Source: an uncultured Lachnospiraceae bacterium
Lineage (GTDB): Bacteria; Bacillota_A; Clostridia; Lachnospirales; Lachnospiraceae
Assembly (NCBI GenBank): GCA_947302185.1
Contig: CAMYVI010000012.1
Location: 1-19,805, forward strand
DNA: 19,805 nucleotides
Direction of reading: 5' to 3'
Positions 1-7,392 of this stretch are shown piece after piece. Within the stretch, counting starts at the first letter, position 1, and every line of letters starts with the position of its first letter. The position numbers were made by a program, and so were the translations under genes. Under the pieces are notes generated by a model. It was not told the origin of the DNA and did not search any database. It was given only the letters and a program-made list of their open reading frames with translations.

Positions 1-152
1 TTGCTGGGATATGTGTGATAAGAAGTGCATTGAATTGTTTTGGTGCCGATCTCATGATTTCAGGTCGCGAGATTGTACTCACGATGAAGACGAGTGGAAC
101 CTTGCGCGCGTATCATAGACTTACGTCACGAGAATTGTGCGATGAAGAATAA
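1..152 (+). CDS. 3' end of an unidentified plus-strand gene (partial)
   Basis: An open frame enters from the left edge (first full codon at 3) and ends with TAA at 150-152, giving 49 residues that begin AGICVIRSALNCFGADLMIS and end SRELCDEE. The support is contextual: a perfect rho-independent-type hairpin starts at the stop codon itself, as expected for the end of a transcription unit. The length alone is weak evidence, because a stretch of 49 sense codons can occur by chance. The alternating hydrophobic/charged pattern (GICVIRS followed by a short strand REIVLTM) is faintly like the C-terminal end of a GHKL/anti-sigma-type ATPase domain, but I cannot identify the family. The gene converges on the giant surface-protein gene ending at 282. 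Confidence 0.45.
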   Translation, partial: AGICVIRSALNCFGADLMISGREIVLTMKTSGTLRAYHRLTSRELCDEE

Positions 153-199
153 ATCCGGCCCGTCCGTGAACCGATACGGTTCACGGACGGGCCGGATTT
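151..199. terminator. Bidirectional hairpin terminator between convergent genes
   Basis: Perfect inverted repeat: a 23-bp arm at 151-173, the three-base loop ATA at 174-176, and the complementary arm at 177-199. The stem is GC-rich in the middle (CGGCCCGTCCGTG) with AAAT/ATTT at the base. Reading rightward it is followed by TCTCTT after the terminal Ts; reading leftward it is followed by ATTCTTC. It starts at the stop codon of the left-edge reading frame and lies 82 bp beyond the stop of the minus-strand giant gene, so it can serve both. Confidence 0.85.
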
Positions 200-201
200 T
201 C

Positions 202-240
202 TCTTATAACGCTTTCTCTTTTAGCTCTTTCTTATAACGC
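202..240. repeat. Short direct repeat in the 3' intergenic spacer
   Basis: The 11-mer TCTTATAACGC occurs at 202-212 and again at 230-240, a 28-bp period, with pyrimidine-rich sequence between. It lies between the hairpin and the stop codon of the giant gene. No function can be assigned. Confidence 0.5.
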
Positions 241-281
241 CCTCGCGTCAAATTTCGTTTTACACAGCTCTTCTATGCCGC

Positions 282-3200
282 TCACACCGCTTGTCTCCGC
301 CTCATCATCACAATACCTGCACCCGCAAGGATCGTCAGGATACAGCCGATAAGATAGATGTGTGCCGTGCCGGGACCGCCTGTATGCGGAAGCGGATTAC
401 CCGGAGCATTTTTCACCATGATAGTCGAGTTATTGTCTTTGAGAACTACTTCGGAATATGTTTCAGGTTCGCCGTCTCTGTCGGTGAGCGTCGCTGCTCC
501 GTCAGAGACCCTGAAATAGATGTTCTTCGTGAGTATAAGGTAGCACGGAGGAGGATCGGTCTCCGTGAGCTTGTAAATGCCGTTAGCCATTCCGACGAAG
601 GTCAGTTCCGTTTTGTCTGACAAATCGATCAAACCACCTTCCCCGAGCCCGTAATCCGGGACCGGCACAAAGCTGCCGGTGTCGTCCCTTTTATATAGCT
701 CGAACTTGGATCCGGACAATGGATTTCCGTCTTCATCTGTCTTCCGGACGGTAATGCCGAGGGGTGTATTTTCAATGGTGATCTGATATGAAACGGTTCC
801 CGGGACGGAAGTGTCCCTGGTCAGCCAGTTCGAATATCCGGCATTATTGATTTTTACGGTTCCGTCCCTGCCAATCGTAAAGCACAGATCTTCTGCCAGC
901 TTCTTATAGCCGTTCAGAGCGGCCTTTTCCCTCAGGTAATATGTGCCGGTTCCGACACTCATCCCTAATCCCTCGAGAATGCCATCTTCATTCGACACAA
1001 GATCTTCATAACCGCTTTTCGGATTATAATCCGGACGTACATTTCCGTCGCTGTCTTTGACTTGATCATACAGTGCGAAATGAACACCGCTCAGCCGGAC
1101 TCTTGTGTCGCCGTCTACGCCTTCCTTTAGGACTTTCAGTTCCTGCACGGTTCGGTTTTTGACAGTGATGCGTGACATGTCGGATCCGGTCGCCTGAGTG
1201 GTCGTATAGAAGTCAGTAGGCCCGCTCAGAGCAATATAGTAAGTAGTACTTCCCGCTGTCACCGTCAGATCATAACTGACAGGAGGTGTAGTCGTCACTT
1301 TGATAGTGATCGGTTCGTCCAATACCGCATACCCTGACGGAGTTTTGATCTCATTCAGGTAGAAAATTCCCTCGTTCAGATAGGCTGTAGTGACCAAACC
1401 TTTTCTGTCGGAAGTATAGGAAGCGTATCCCACGTCGTTCCCATTGGTATCCTTAAGCGTGAATTCCGCGCCGGACAGATAATTATCCCCGTTCCAATCT
1501 GTTTTATAAATCTGAATACCCGGCCGTGAATTTTTCACGGTGTCGGTGCGGATGTTCGCGTTTTGCCCGGTTGATTCGCCGGGCGTATAGTTAACAGTAT
1601 AATTCTCCGTTCGTTCAGTTCCGCTGAATGTCTTGCCGCCGATACCTATACTGCCGCCCTCGTCTATGGGTGTGATGTCGGTATAGGATGTCACGACGCC
1701 TGTGCTTTCGTTCACGACCGGGTCTGTCAGGGCTACCTCGCGTACAATGAATTTGTCAAAGGTCTGTGGCTCGCCGTCTATCTTCAGATCCGGGAAAAAC
1801 CAATAGATTTCCTTTTCACCGGTATTCAGCCTGCGGACCGTTCCGTCTATGAGATCCCCGGGGTTGCCGTTCCCGTCATCCAGATAAACTGCCATATAAA
1901 TCGGATCATGGATGATGAAATCCTTGTCTGTCCATTCTTTTTCTGCCGTGAGGCCCCAGCCTTCCTGGTTCCGGATCTCGATCTTGGGCGATTCGGTCTT
2001 GTCAGCTATGGTGTCACTGATAGGTTCAGCTGTGACAGTGTTGCCCTCCTGCGGATGCCTCCCGTATACTTCGTCATCAGTATAATAGACTACCGGCCCT
2101 TCGGGCAGATCCGTTCGGACATAGCCGTCGCTGTCTCTGCGTGTGTATCCTTTCGGAATTTCCCGGTCGGGCTCATCTACCTTATATTTGGTACCGACGA
2201 TCAGATCCCGTACCTCGACGGTATAGCCTGCGGGAATTTTTGAGATTGCCCCGTACATTGACGTGGTAAATGTCCCGGCTCGCTGATCGGCTTCACTGAG
2301 GGCTTTAAAGTCTTCAAATGAATCAACACCCAGAGATACGAATTTTTTAGCTGCCTTATCCCACTTACAATAGGTCTGATCCGGTCCTTTGACATAATAA
2401 GTGTACATATCTGCCGGGAGAAGATTTTCCTGTTCCGCGAACTCATTACCGAGATACAGTCTGTAAGTAAAGGTATCTTTGATCTGTGCGGCCTCCTCAT
2501 CTGTAAGCTGTACTCCGTTCGTATTATAAAGCACCTTCTCGATAGATACTGTACACATGACTTCCGGAGGAACCTCGTTTGTGTACTCTACGCTCGGACG
2601 CCCCTCTGTTGTATAATACGTGATGCCGAAATCCGACCGTGTCGTCCCATCATATGTTGTTGTGCTTGAAGGCAGCGTTTCCGGTCCGCCGGCAGGGTCC
2701 CATCCGTCAGTATTATTGTAAGGCTTTCCGAAAATTTCATTCTGATCGCCGTTTATGAAGACGTGTTCATATACCGCAGTATCAACGCCGCATTCAACAA
2801 GCTTATACCGATAAGTATTTTCGGGGAAGTTGATTACTGCCGTTTCGCCTGCTTTAAGCAGGAATACATTGTTATATGTTACTCCTCCTATCTTCATTGA
2901 ATTTTTATAAGGAATCAGCTTTTTTGTTCCCTTATATACTGCATATACCTGTCCGGTCAGATTTGCGTTAGAAGCCGGCTGTGACAGAAGAACAGGTTCG
3001 TTATAACTGGTTATTATTCGCTGATTATTCTCGTCAAGTACATATGTACCATCCTCATTCTGCGCGTATTCAGCTGTCTGATACCAGATCTGATAAGGGT
3101 ATTGGATCAGTTTGTTCGATGTGTTATCAATACCTTTCAGTTTTTTGGACAATTCTACCGTGCCGGGCTTTACGGAAGCCAGATTAAAACGCATTTTCAG

Positions 3201-6200
3201 GTTCGATGCGCCCGCACCCCGCTCCATATAGAACATCTTCATCTCATGAGTTGTGTAATCACTGAAAACATGGACAGTTTCCCCGTTCACGACTTTGGTC
3301 ACAAAGAGCTCGTCGACCTCATTTTCATCCAATCCGCGTGCCCGGTAATTACTTTTGAAGACTTCATAAAGTGATGTCGTAGTGCCGTTGCAGTTCACTT
3401 CGCCTGTTCGGAAGTTAACAGAGCCGCCTATGGCGCTGTGAACACCGCCCAGATCCAGTACCAGTTCGCCGTCGACGTAGAACCAGAAGTCATCGTCGCC
3501 GGTAAACTCGAAGATAATATCGTGTCCCCAGTTATCCACGCCGTCAGGTGTCTGAGTAAACACGGCGGAAAGCTCCATGCCGTAGTAATAGTCGGCATCA
3601 TTCTGCGGAATCGAGTACAGCGGCTCTCCCTTGCGAGGGTCTGTATCCGGAAGCTCATGGCCTTTAACATCATATAGATTTCTGATTACATTGCCCTGGG
3701 TATCATGAGCGTAGCCGTTTACTTCGTTGATATCGTTATAAGGCATGAACTGACCATGTGCCCTGGTAGGTCCTGTACTGGTTCCGATTGCACCGATCTG
3801 ATTGTAGACAGTAAAGTTTCCGGCCTCATCTCCCTCTGAATTATAATGAGCGAAATTCTGGGTACTGTCATACTCGAAATAACCGCTTTCATTATAGACA
3901 CTTTGAATGAACAGATGATTAGCGGGAGTCATATTATTAAAGAGTTCTGCAAGACTGCTTCCTTCTTTTTCGGTATGTGCGGTGATTGTCGGATACCCGT
4001 CTGTCAGATTGGTAGAGACCAGTCCTGTTTCCGCTTCGTATGCGTGAGCGGAATCCCACGCACGTGAACCTAAATAAGATGTCTGTACGGAATCACGGCC
4101 GCCTGTGATCTTATTATTGAAATCAATCATCTTGATGGAGATGCCGAACTCGTCGTTATCCACTGTCTCTACGGTCGTAGGAGGATCTGCTTCCTCGACA
4201 GGCGGCGTTATCACCGCAAAATTGAAATCGTCTGCTTCATCGAGAGAGCAGGTAACGACTCTCAGGGAACCATCTTCACCCTGTTCTACTTTCAGACCGG
4301 AATATGCATATGCCGGATCATCCCACGCAACAATGGATGAGTAGTCAAAACCTTCCCGGCGTCCGTTCAGATTGATACCTATAGGCTGATCGGATATGAT
4401 ACCTTCGGACTGAGGAGCCAGATATGTTCCGGCGTAGGCAGTGTTCTCCAATTCATAGTAGTAGGACGGAGTACCGTCGGGATTAGTGTATTCCGTGAAC
4501 TTCCAGAGAGCAGAATTGACCTGATTTCCTACCCAGATGATCTGGTCGCCGCTGTCATAGACACGAACAAGCGAGCCGTCATGATCAACGGCGTAAAATT
4601 CATATTTCTTGGTCGTTTCGTTCCATACGCGGGTATAGATCACGACCTTGGTCTTTTCCGATCTGTAAACGGGATTTCCTTCGTCATCTGTCAGAATCTC
4701 ACCGTTATCATCTTTTTCGGTCGCGCTGAGGATATCGTCACTGGCGCTGATCTTGCGGGCAGAGTATTCAACGAAGTCATCATCCGTCAGGGTAGATCTT
4801 TCAACGAGGTTCAGCCAGGTCGCGTTGTTGTTACTTACCGCATTAAAGTTGTTTGAGCTGGCTCCTGTATAATTCAGCGAATTATTGCCTACAGTAAAAT
4901 GCCATTTGCCGCTGTTGGAATCTGTTCCGGGTATGGCCTCGATTTTTGAAGCGGAAGTCGAATCATCGACCAGCGTTACATTGCCGTTGTTGATACGCAG
5001 ATATTTCTCCGCTCCTTCTACCGTTGTCTTAATATAGTACTTGTCTTCGCCGGCTGAAACAAACGTCCACTCCTGAATATCGCTGTTCTCGGCGACCAGA
5101 AGGATTCCGTTGTTGTCGAGAACGTCATTGCGTATGAGCATATCGACGCCTGCAAGACGGTTATTATTGCTGCCGGTATTTGCAGACATAGCAGACGCAG
5201 TAGAGGAATTGTCGTTGTAGGCGATACCGAAGGTCTTGCCGTCCAAATCATACGGGTCATTCATATACTTTGTGAGAACAACCCGCTCATTGGCATTGAC
5301 TCCGTTATTTCTTTGCTCAAAGAAGAAATTCCGGCTTCCTCTGACGCTAAGCGCATAATTCTTATTGCCGATTACGGTATAAATGTAAAATGTACCCGCT
5401 GCATTTGTTGTAGGTTCTATGGACAACGCCTGCGGGGATTCGGAGAAGCTGATGTTTCTGGCTGAATCTACATTGAGATACATTTTTGTTCCTTCCGAAT
5501 CAAGGAAATAGATATTTACTTTTCCGTCTTCGGGAATTTCGAAAAACCAGTTTTCGCCATAGTCTCTGTTTGTAACGCCTGAAAGCTCAGATGTCGCGCC
5601 GTTTAACACCGTTGTACTCGTCATATAATTAGTACCGCTTCTGGCGATTGACAGATAGTACTCCTGGCCCTCCTCTATATCATCAAGAGTATTGACGCCC
5701 TGGTATATAGGTACCGGTTCCGGCGCCTCCACAATCGAATATACGCTGAAACTATCGGCCAGGAACTCGACCACGGGTCCGGATTCTCCGTCTTCGGTGC
5801 TGCTCTGAACCGCTTCTCCTTCCTCTGCTTCATCCGGGAAATGGACCACATTCAGACAATCGCTGATGCTGTCCGCCAGTTCGATTGTTACTTCGACACC
5901 GGTTCCTTCCGCGGGCTGGTACTTGATGCTGTTATCTTCTTTGTTTACTATACTGATATCAAACAGACGAACGTATCCCGCGGTCCCTTCCGGTATACCG
6001 AGTGCAGACTCCGTGCCGGACACGTACTCCTCGTAGCTCTTTCCGTACACAGAGAATCCGTCTGTGATTTCCTCTACGGACAGTTCTGCATCCATGGGGA
6101 TCCCGGAATCGGCATCGTAGGCCGCCCGCACCTCATAGTTATAACCGTCGCTTGTCAGTACGTTCTTTTCAAGTACTGTTTCAATGAATGCATATATGGA

Positions 6201-7058
6201 AAATCCGGTCGTCTCGAAACGGATACTCTCGGCATCGGCGGTTGTCTCCATGACATCCGCCTGCTCTCCGAAATGCACGACGCTAAGAGCGTCGTTCTTG
6301 ACCGCTTCGTCTTCCAGACTGACGGACACGTCCACGACACTTCCCTCTGCCGGCTGAATTTCCACTCCGGTGGAATCCACAATTGAAATATCAAAGAAAC
6401 GGGCATACTTAATAGAAGCCACGTCGCATCCCAGTGCATCTGCAGCCTCCGAAAGGTATCGATCATATTCAGTTTCCGTGTCAGTTGCTTCTGCGTCCTG
6501 ACATATCTCCGAAGTTATAAGTTCGGCTCCTTCCGGAATTTCTGCATCTTTCCCGTAGGAGACGGATACCCGGAGCGTGTTTCCGTCCTGTGTGTCATAT
6601 TCATTGAAAAGAGGTGAGTTTTCCTCTGTACTGTTGTCGATAGTTCCTGAAGCAATGTCGCCTGAGGCCAGATCATCAATGCCGTCATTGACCGTTTCAT
6701 CCGCGTCACCATTGACCGGATCGTTCGCACCATCTGTAAAGAGATCATCAATGCCATTCGGATCTGTATCATCAAAAGAGTTCGCGTCCTGATCGTCAAT
6801 TATGCCTGAATCTGAACCTTGGACATTGTCCGGGGCTGAAGTGTCATAGCCATCCGGAAGTAAACTATCATCGGTGTCGAGGATTATACCGGCCTCATTC
6901 TCTGCCGCCTGTTTTTCCAATGTGATGGCAGGGAGAATGAGAGCGTATGTGGTGACGAATACAACTACACAAGACAAGCAAAACAAGATTTTCTGCCATT
7001 TTTTCCAATTGATGGCAAATTGCAGAAGCGTCCTGAAGTCCTTATTCATGTGTTTCAT
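282..7058 (-). CDS. Giant LPxTG-anchored surface protein with fibro-slime and SpaA-type domains
   Basis: 2258 residues, probably an adhesin or stalk covalently linked to peptidoglycan. ATG at 7058 is favoured by AAGAGG five bases upstream. Order seen: basic N-terminus and hydrophobic export segment 24-47 ending TTYALILPAITLE; Asp/Asn-rich linker about 51-148; two related domains about 160-293 and 300-444; beta-rich lectin-like region about 455-960 with repeated W-F/Y-LxI-N patterns; fibro-slime/PA14-like domain about 1060-1300 containing EFTGDDDFWFYVDGELVLDL at 1184-1203; sandwich domains about 1300-1845; three SpaA/Cna-B-like domains with Lys, Glu and Asn placed as in isopeptide-forming folds (K1852/E1903/N1968, K1975 or K1978/E2044/N2097, K2106/E2166/N2217); LPHTG at 2223-2227, membrane segment about 2232-2252 and the basic tail RRRQAV. 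It has its own promoter and lies downstream of its paralogue. The ligand is unknown. Architecture is certain, function is inferred. Confidence 0.95.
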   Translation of the reverse strand: MKHMNKDFRTLLQFAINWKKWQKILFCLSCVVVFVTTYALILPAITLEKQAAENEAGIILDTDDSLLPDGYDTSAPDNVQGSDSGIIDDQDANSFDDTDPNGIDDLFTDGANDPVNGDADETVNDGIDDLASGDIASGTIDNSTEENSPLFNEYDTQDGNTLRVSVSYGKDAEIPEGAELITSEICQDAEATDTETEYDRYLSEAADALGCDVASIKYARFFDISIVDSTGVEIQPAEGSVVDVSVSLEDEAVKNDALSVVHFGEQADVMETTADAESIRFETTGFSIYAFIETVLEKNVLTSDGYNYEVRAAYDADSGIPMDAELSVEEITDGFSVYGKSYEEYVSGTESALGIPEGTAGYVRLFDISIVNKEDNSIKYQPAEGTGVEVTIELADSISDCLNVVHFPDEAEEGEAVQSSTEDGESGPVVEFLADSFSVYSIVEAPEPVPIYQGVNTLDDIEEGQEYYLSIARSGTNYMTSTTVLNGATSELSGVTNRDYGENWFFEIPEDGKVNIYFLDSEGTKMYLNVDSARNISFSESPQALSIEPTTNAAGTFYIYTVIGNKNYALSVRGSRNFFFEQRNNGVNANERVVLTKYMNDPYDLDGKTFGIAYNDNSSTASAMSANTGSNNNRLAGVDMLIRNDVLDNNGILLVAENSDIQEWTFVSAGEDKYYIKTTVEGAEKYLRINNGNVTLVDDSTSASKIEAIPGTDSNSGKWHFTVGNNSLNYTGASSNNFNAVSNNNATWLNLVERSTLTDDDFVEYSARKISASDDILSATEKDDNGEILTDDEGNPVYRSEKTKVVIYTRVWNETTKKYEFYAVDHDGSLVRVYDSGDQIIWVGNQVNSALWKFTEYTNPDGTPSYYYELENTAYAGTYLAPQSEGIISDQPIGINLNGRREGFDYSSIVAWDDPAYAYSGLKVEQGEDGSLRVVTCSLDEADDFNFAVITPPVEEADPPTTVETVDNDEFGISIKMIDFNNKITGGRDSVQTSYLGSRAWDSAHAYEAETGLVSTNLTDGYPTITAHTEKEGSSLAELFNNMTPANHLFIQSVYNESGYFEYDSTQNFAHYNSEGDEAGNFTVYNQIGAIGTSTGPTRAHGQFMPYNDINEVNGYAHDTQGNVIRNLYDVKGHELPDTDPRKGEPLYSIPQNDADYYYGMELSAVFTQTPDGVDNWGHDIIFEFTGDDDFWFYVDGELVLDLGGVHSAIGGSVNFRTGEVNCNGTTTSLYEVFKSNYRARGLDENEVDELFVTKVVNGETVHVFSDYTTHEMKMFYMERGAGASNLKMRFNLASVKPGTVELSKKLKGIDNTSNKLIQYPYQIWYQTAEYAQNEDGTYVLDENNQRIITSYNEPVLLSQPASNANLTGQVYAVYKGTKKLIPYKNSMKIGGVTYNNVFLLKAGETAVINFPENTYRYKLVECGVDTAVYEHVFINGDQNEIFGKPYNNTDGWDPAGGPETLPSSTTTYDGTTRSDFGITYYTTEGRPSVEYTNEVPPEVMCTVSIEKVLYNTNGVQLTDEEAAQIKDTFTYRLYLGNEFAEQENLLPADMYTYYVKGPDQTYCKWDKAAKKFVSLGVDSFEDFKALSEADQRAGTFTTSMYGAISKIPAGYTVEVRDLIVGTKYKVDEPDREIPKGYTRRDSDGYVRTDLPEGPVVYYTDDEVYGRHPQEGNTVTAEPISDTIADKTESPKIEIRNQEGWGLTAEKEWTDKDFIIHDPIYMAVYLDDGNGNPGDLIDGTVRRLNTGEKEIYWFFPDLKIDGEPQTFDKFIVREVALTDPVVNESTGVVTSYTDITPIDEGGSIGIGGKTFSGTERTENYTVNYTPGESTGQNANIRTDTVKNSRPGIQIYKTDWNGDNYLSGAEFTLKDTNGNDVGYASYTSDRKGLVTTAYLNEGIFYLNEIKTPSGYAVLDEPITIKVTTTPPVSYDLTVTAGSTTYYIALSGPTDFYTTTQATGSDMSRITVKNRTVQELKVLKEGVDGDTRVRLSGVHFALYDQVKDSDGNVRPDYNPKSGYEDLVSNEDGILEGLGMSVGTGTYYLREKAALNGYKKLAEDLCFTIGRDGTVKINNAGYSNWLTRDTSVPGTVSYQITIENTPLGITVRKTDEDGNPLSGSKFELYKRDDTGSFVPVPDYGLGEGGLIDLSDKTELTFVGMANGIYKLTETDPPPCYLILTKNIYFRVSDGAATLTDRDGEPETYSEVVLKDNNSTIMVKNAPGNPLPHTGGPGTAHIYLIGCILTILAGAGIVMMRRRQAV
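378..392 (-). other. Sortase sorting motif LPHTG
   Basis: Codons for LPHTG, followed by GPGT, a hydrophobic stretch (about IYLIGCILTILAGAGIVMM) and a basic tail. This is the canonical cell-wall sorting signal: sortase cuts between T and G and joins T to peptidoglycan or to a pilin lysine. The window encodes no sortase. Confidence 0.93.
399..1523 (-). repeat. Three consecutive SpaA/Cna-B-like modules (residues about 1846-2220)
   Basis: Each module opens with a strand carrying a lysine (IYKTD, LKVLKEG, VRKTD) and has an (L/V)SG(A/V/S)xFxLxD/Y motif. It then has a Y(Y/K)LxE strand followed by a Pro/Gly turn, and closes with a strand ending in Asn (VKN, IEN, VKN). In known Cna-B folds such Lys and Asn residues form an intramolecular isopeptide bond with Glu as catalyst; bond formation here is inferred. 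The modules would make a rigid, protease-resistant stalk next to the wall anchor. Confidence 0.8.
3159..3881 (-). other. Fibro-slime/PA14-like domain in the 2258-residue protein (about 1060-1300)
   Basis: The core reads FTGDDDFWFYVDGELVLDLG followed by GVH and later FRTGEV. This matches the hallmark of the fibro-slime (PA14-type) domain, where an aspartate-rich loop next to a W-x-(F/Y)-(V/I)-DG strand supports metal-dependent carbohydrate binding in related PA14 lectins. The HEMKMFYMERGAGASNLKMR stretch (1271-1290) is the typical closing element of the fold. Sugar binding is inferred from family knowledge only. Confidence 0.8.
5727..6581 (-). repeat. Duplicated N-terminal domain pair A1/A2, smaller protein
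   Basis: Residues about 160-293 and 300-444 share one plan: IPxxAEL..EI, a Y..Y...A..ALG helix-like stretch, R(F/L)FDISIV, then (I/K)xxQPAEG, V(D/E)V(S/T)xxL, L(S/N)VVHF, and a closing F.A/T.(S/G)FS(V/I)Y strand. The same pair is found in the paralogous gene. I know no family name for it. Confidence 0.8.
6624..6797 (-). repeat. Asp/Asn-rich expanded linker (residues about 88-145)
   Basis: The segment between the export signal and the first A-domain is dominated by D, N, G and short ID/DDL units (for example GIDDLFTDGAND and DGIDDLASGD). The paralogue has only about a dozen residues at the corresponding place. It is probably a flexible, highly acidic spacer. The length difference is seen directly; any calcium binding would be speculation. 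Confidence 0.7.
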
Positions 7059-7069
7059 AGGTGCCTCTT
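6901..7069 (-). repeat. Paralogous 5' block shared with 16214-16382
   Basis: This stretch, covering the ribosome binding site and about the first 53 codons, aligns without gaps at a constant offset of 9313 to the start of the other giant gene. The first 44 bases of the coding sequence are nearly identical, with more substitutions inside the hydrophobic segment. It shows that the two genes are duplicates or that this part has been homogenised by recombination. Confidence 0.9.
7064..7069 (-). promoter_or_regulatory. Ribosome binding site of the 2258-residue protein
   Basis: AAGAGG on the minus strand, five bases before ATG at 7058. The alternative in-frame ATG three codons later would be 14 bases away, so the first ATG is preferred. 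Confidence 0.8.
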
Positions 7070-7102
7070 ACTGTTTATCAAAAGAAAACATACTTATGCA
7101 TT

Positions 7103-7132
7103 ATTATAGCATTTATAACAGTCGATTGTGAA
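7103..7132 (-). promoter_or_regulatory. SigA-type promoter of the 2258-residue protein gene
   Basis: On the minus strand, TTCACA (7127-7132, five of six consensus bases) is followed after 18 bases by TATAAT (7103-7108, perfect). The expected transcript start is near 7096, giving a leader of about 40 bases. The two giant genes therefore appear to be transcribed separately. Confidence 0.75.
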
Positions 7133-7218
7133 AAAGATATGTATGAAAAAGGAAAAAATTATGGATAGAATCATAAGTAATTATTAATTTTCCGTACCAT
7201 TAAGCGGATCAGAGAAAA

Positions 7219-7316
7219 TGGGGCTGCCGCAATCGACGGTGCGTCTCTATCCGGCAGACATTTGCAAATAACGTCTGCCACAGATAGTGACGGCGCGCCT
7301 TAATGCGACAGCCCCA
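7219..7316 (-). terminator. 98-bp inverted-repeat element, probable terminator and MITE-like
   Basis: The ends TGGGGCTGCCGCA (7219-7231) and TGCGACAGCCCCA (7304-7316) are inverted repeats matching at 12 of 13 positions. Nested inside are GGCAGAC (7253-7259) and GTCTGCC (7273-7279), plus CTATC/GATAG, around a loop with the palindrome TTTGCAAA (7261-7268). On the minus strand it is followed by ATTTTCTCT, and it lies 76 bases after the stop of the 2992-residue gene, so it can act as its terminator. The GGGGCTG(T/C)CGCA ends resemble insertion-sequence termini, so a miniature non-autonomous element is possible; that part is inference. Confidence 0.65.
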
Positions 7317-7392
7317 ACTGTTATGGCTGCTGTTGTTATTGAGTTATTGATGGATTTCTGCAATCTTTGCCGGTTTTCCCGTCAAAACAGGT

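Larger units (their letters stand above)
7059..7392 (-). other. Intergenic spacer between the two giant genes
   Basis: 334 bases without a gene. In minus-strand order it holds an AT-moderate tail after the stop of the upstream gene (7317-7392), a 98-bp inverted-repeat element that can terminate transcription (7219-7316), an AT-rich stretch, the promoter of the downstream gene (7103-7132) and its ribosome binding site. Confidence 0.8.

Noticed and set aside
126..142. CACGAGAATTGTGCG resembling the reverse complement of 16709-16723
   Set aside because: A single 14-of-15 match is expected by chance in a 20-kb window, and there is no wider similarity around either copy.
5841..6386. 181-codon plus-strand open frame antisense to the smaller giant gene
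   Set aside because: It lies opposite the conserved A1/A2 domain codons, has no ribosome binding site or family resemblance, and a comparable antisense opening (15199-15711) occurs opposite the same domains in the paralogue, as expected from shared codon composition.
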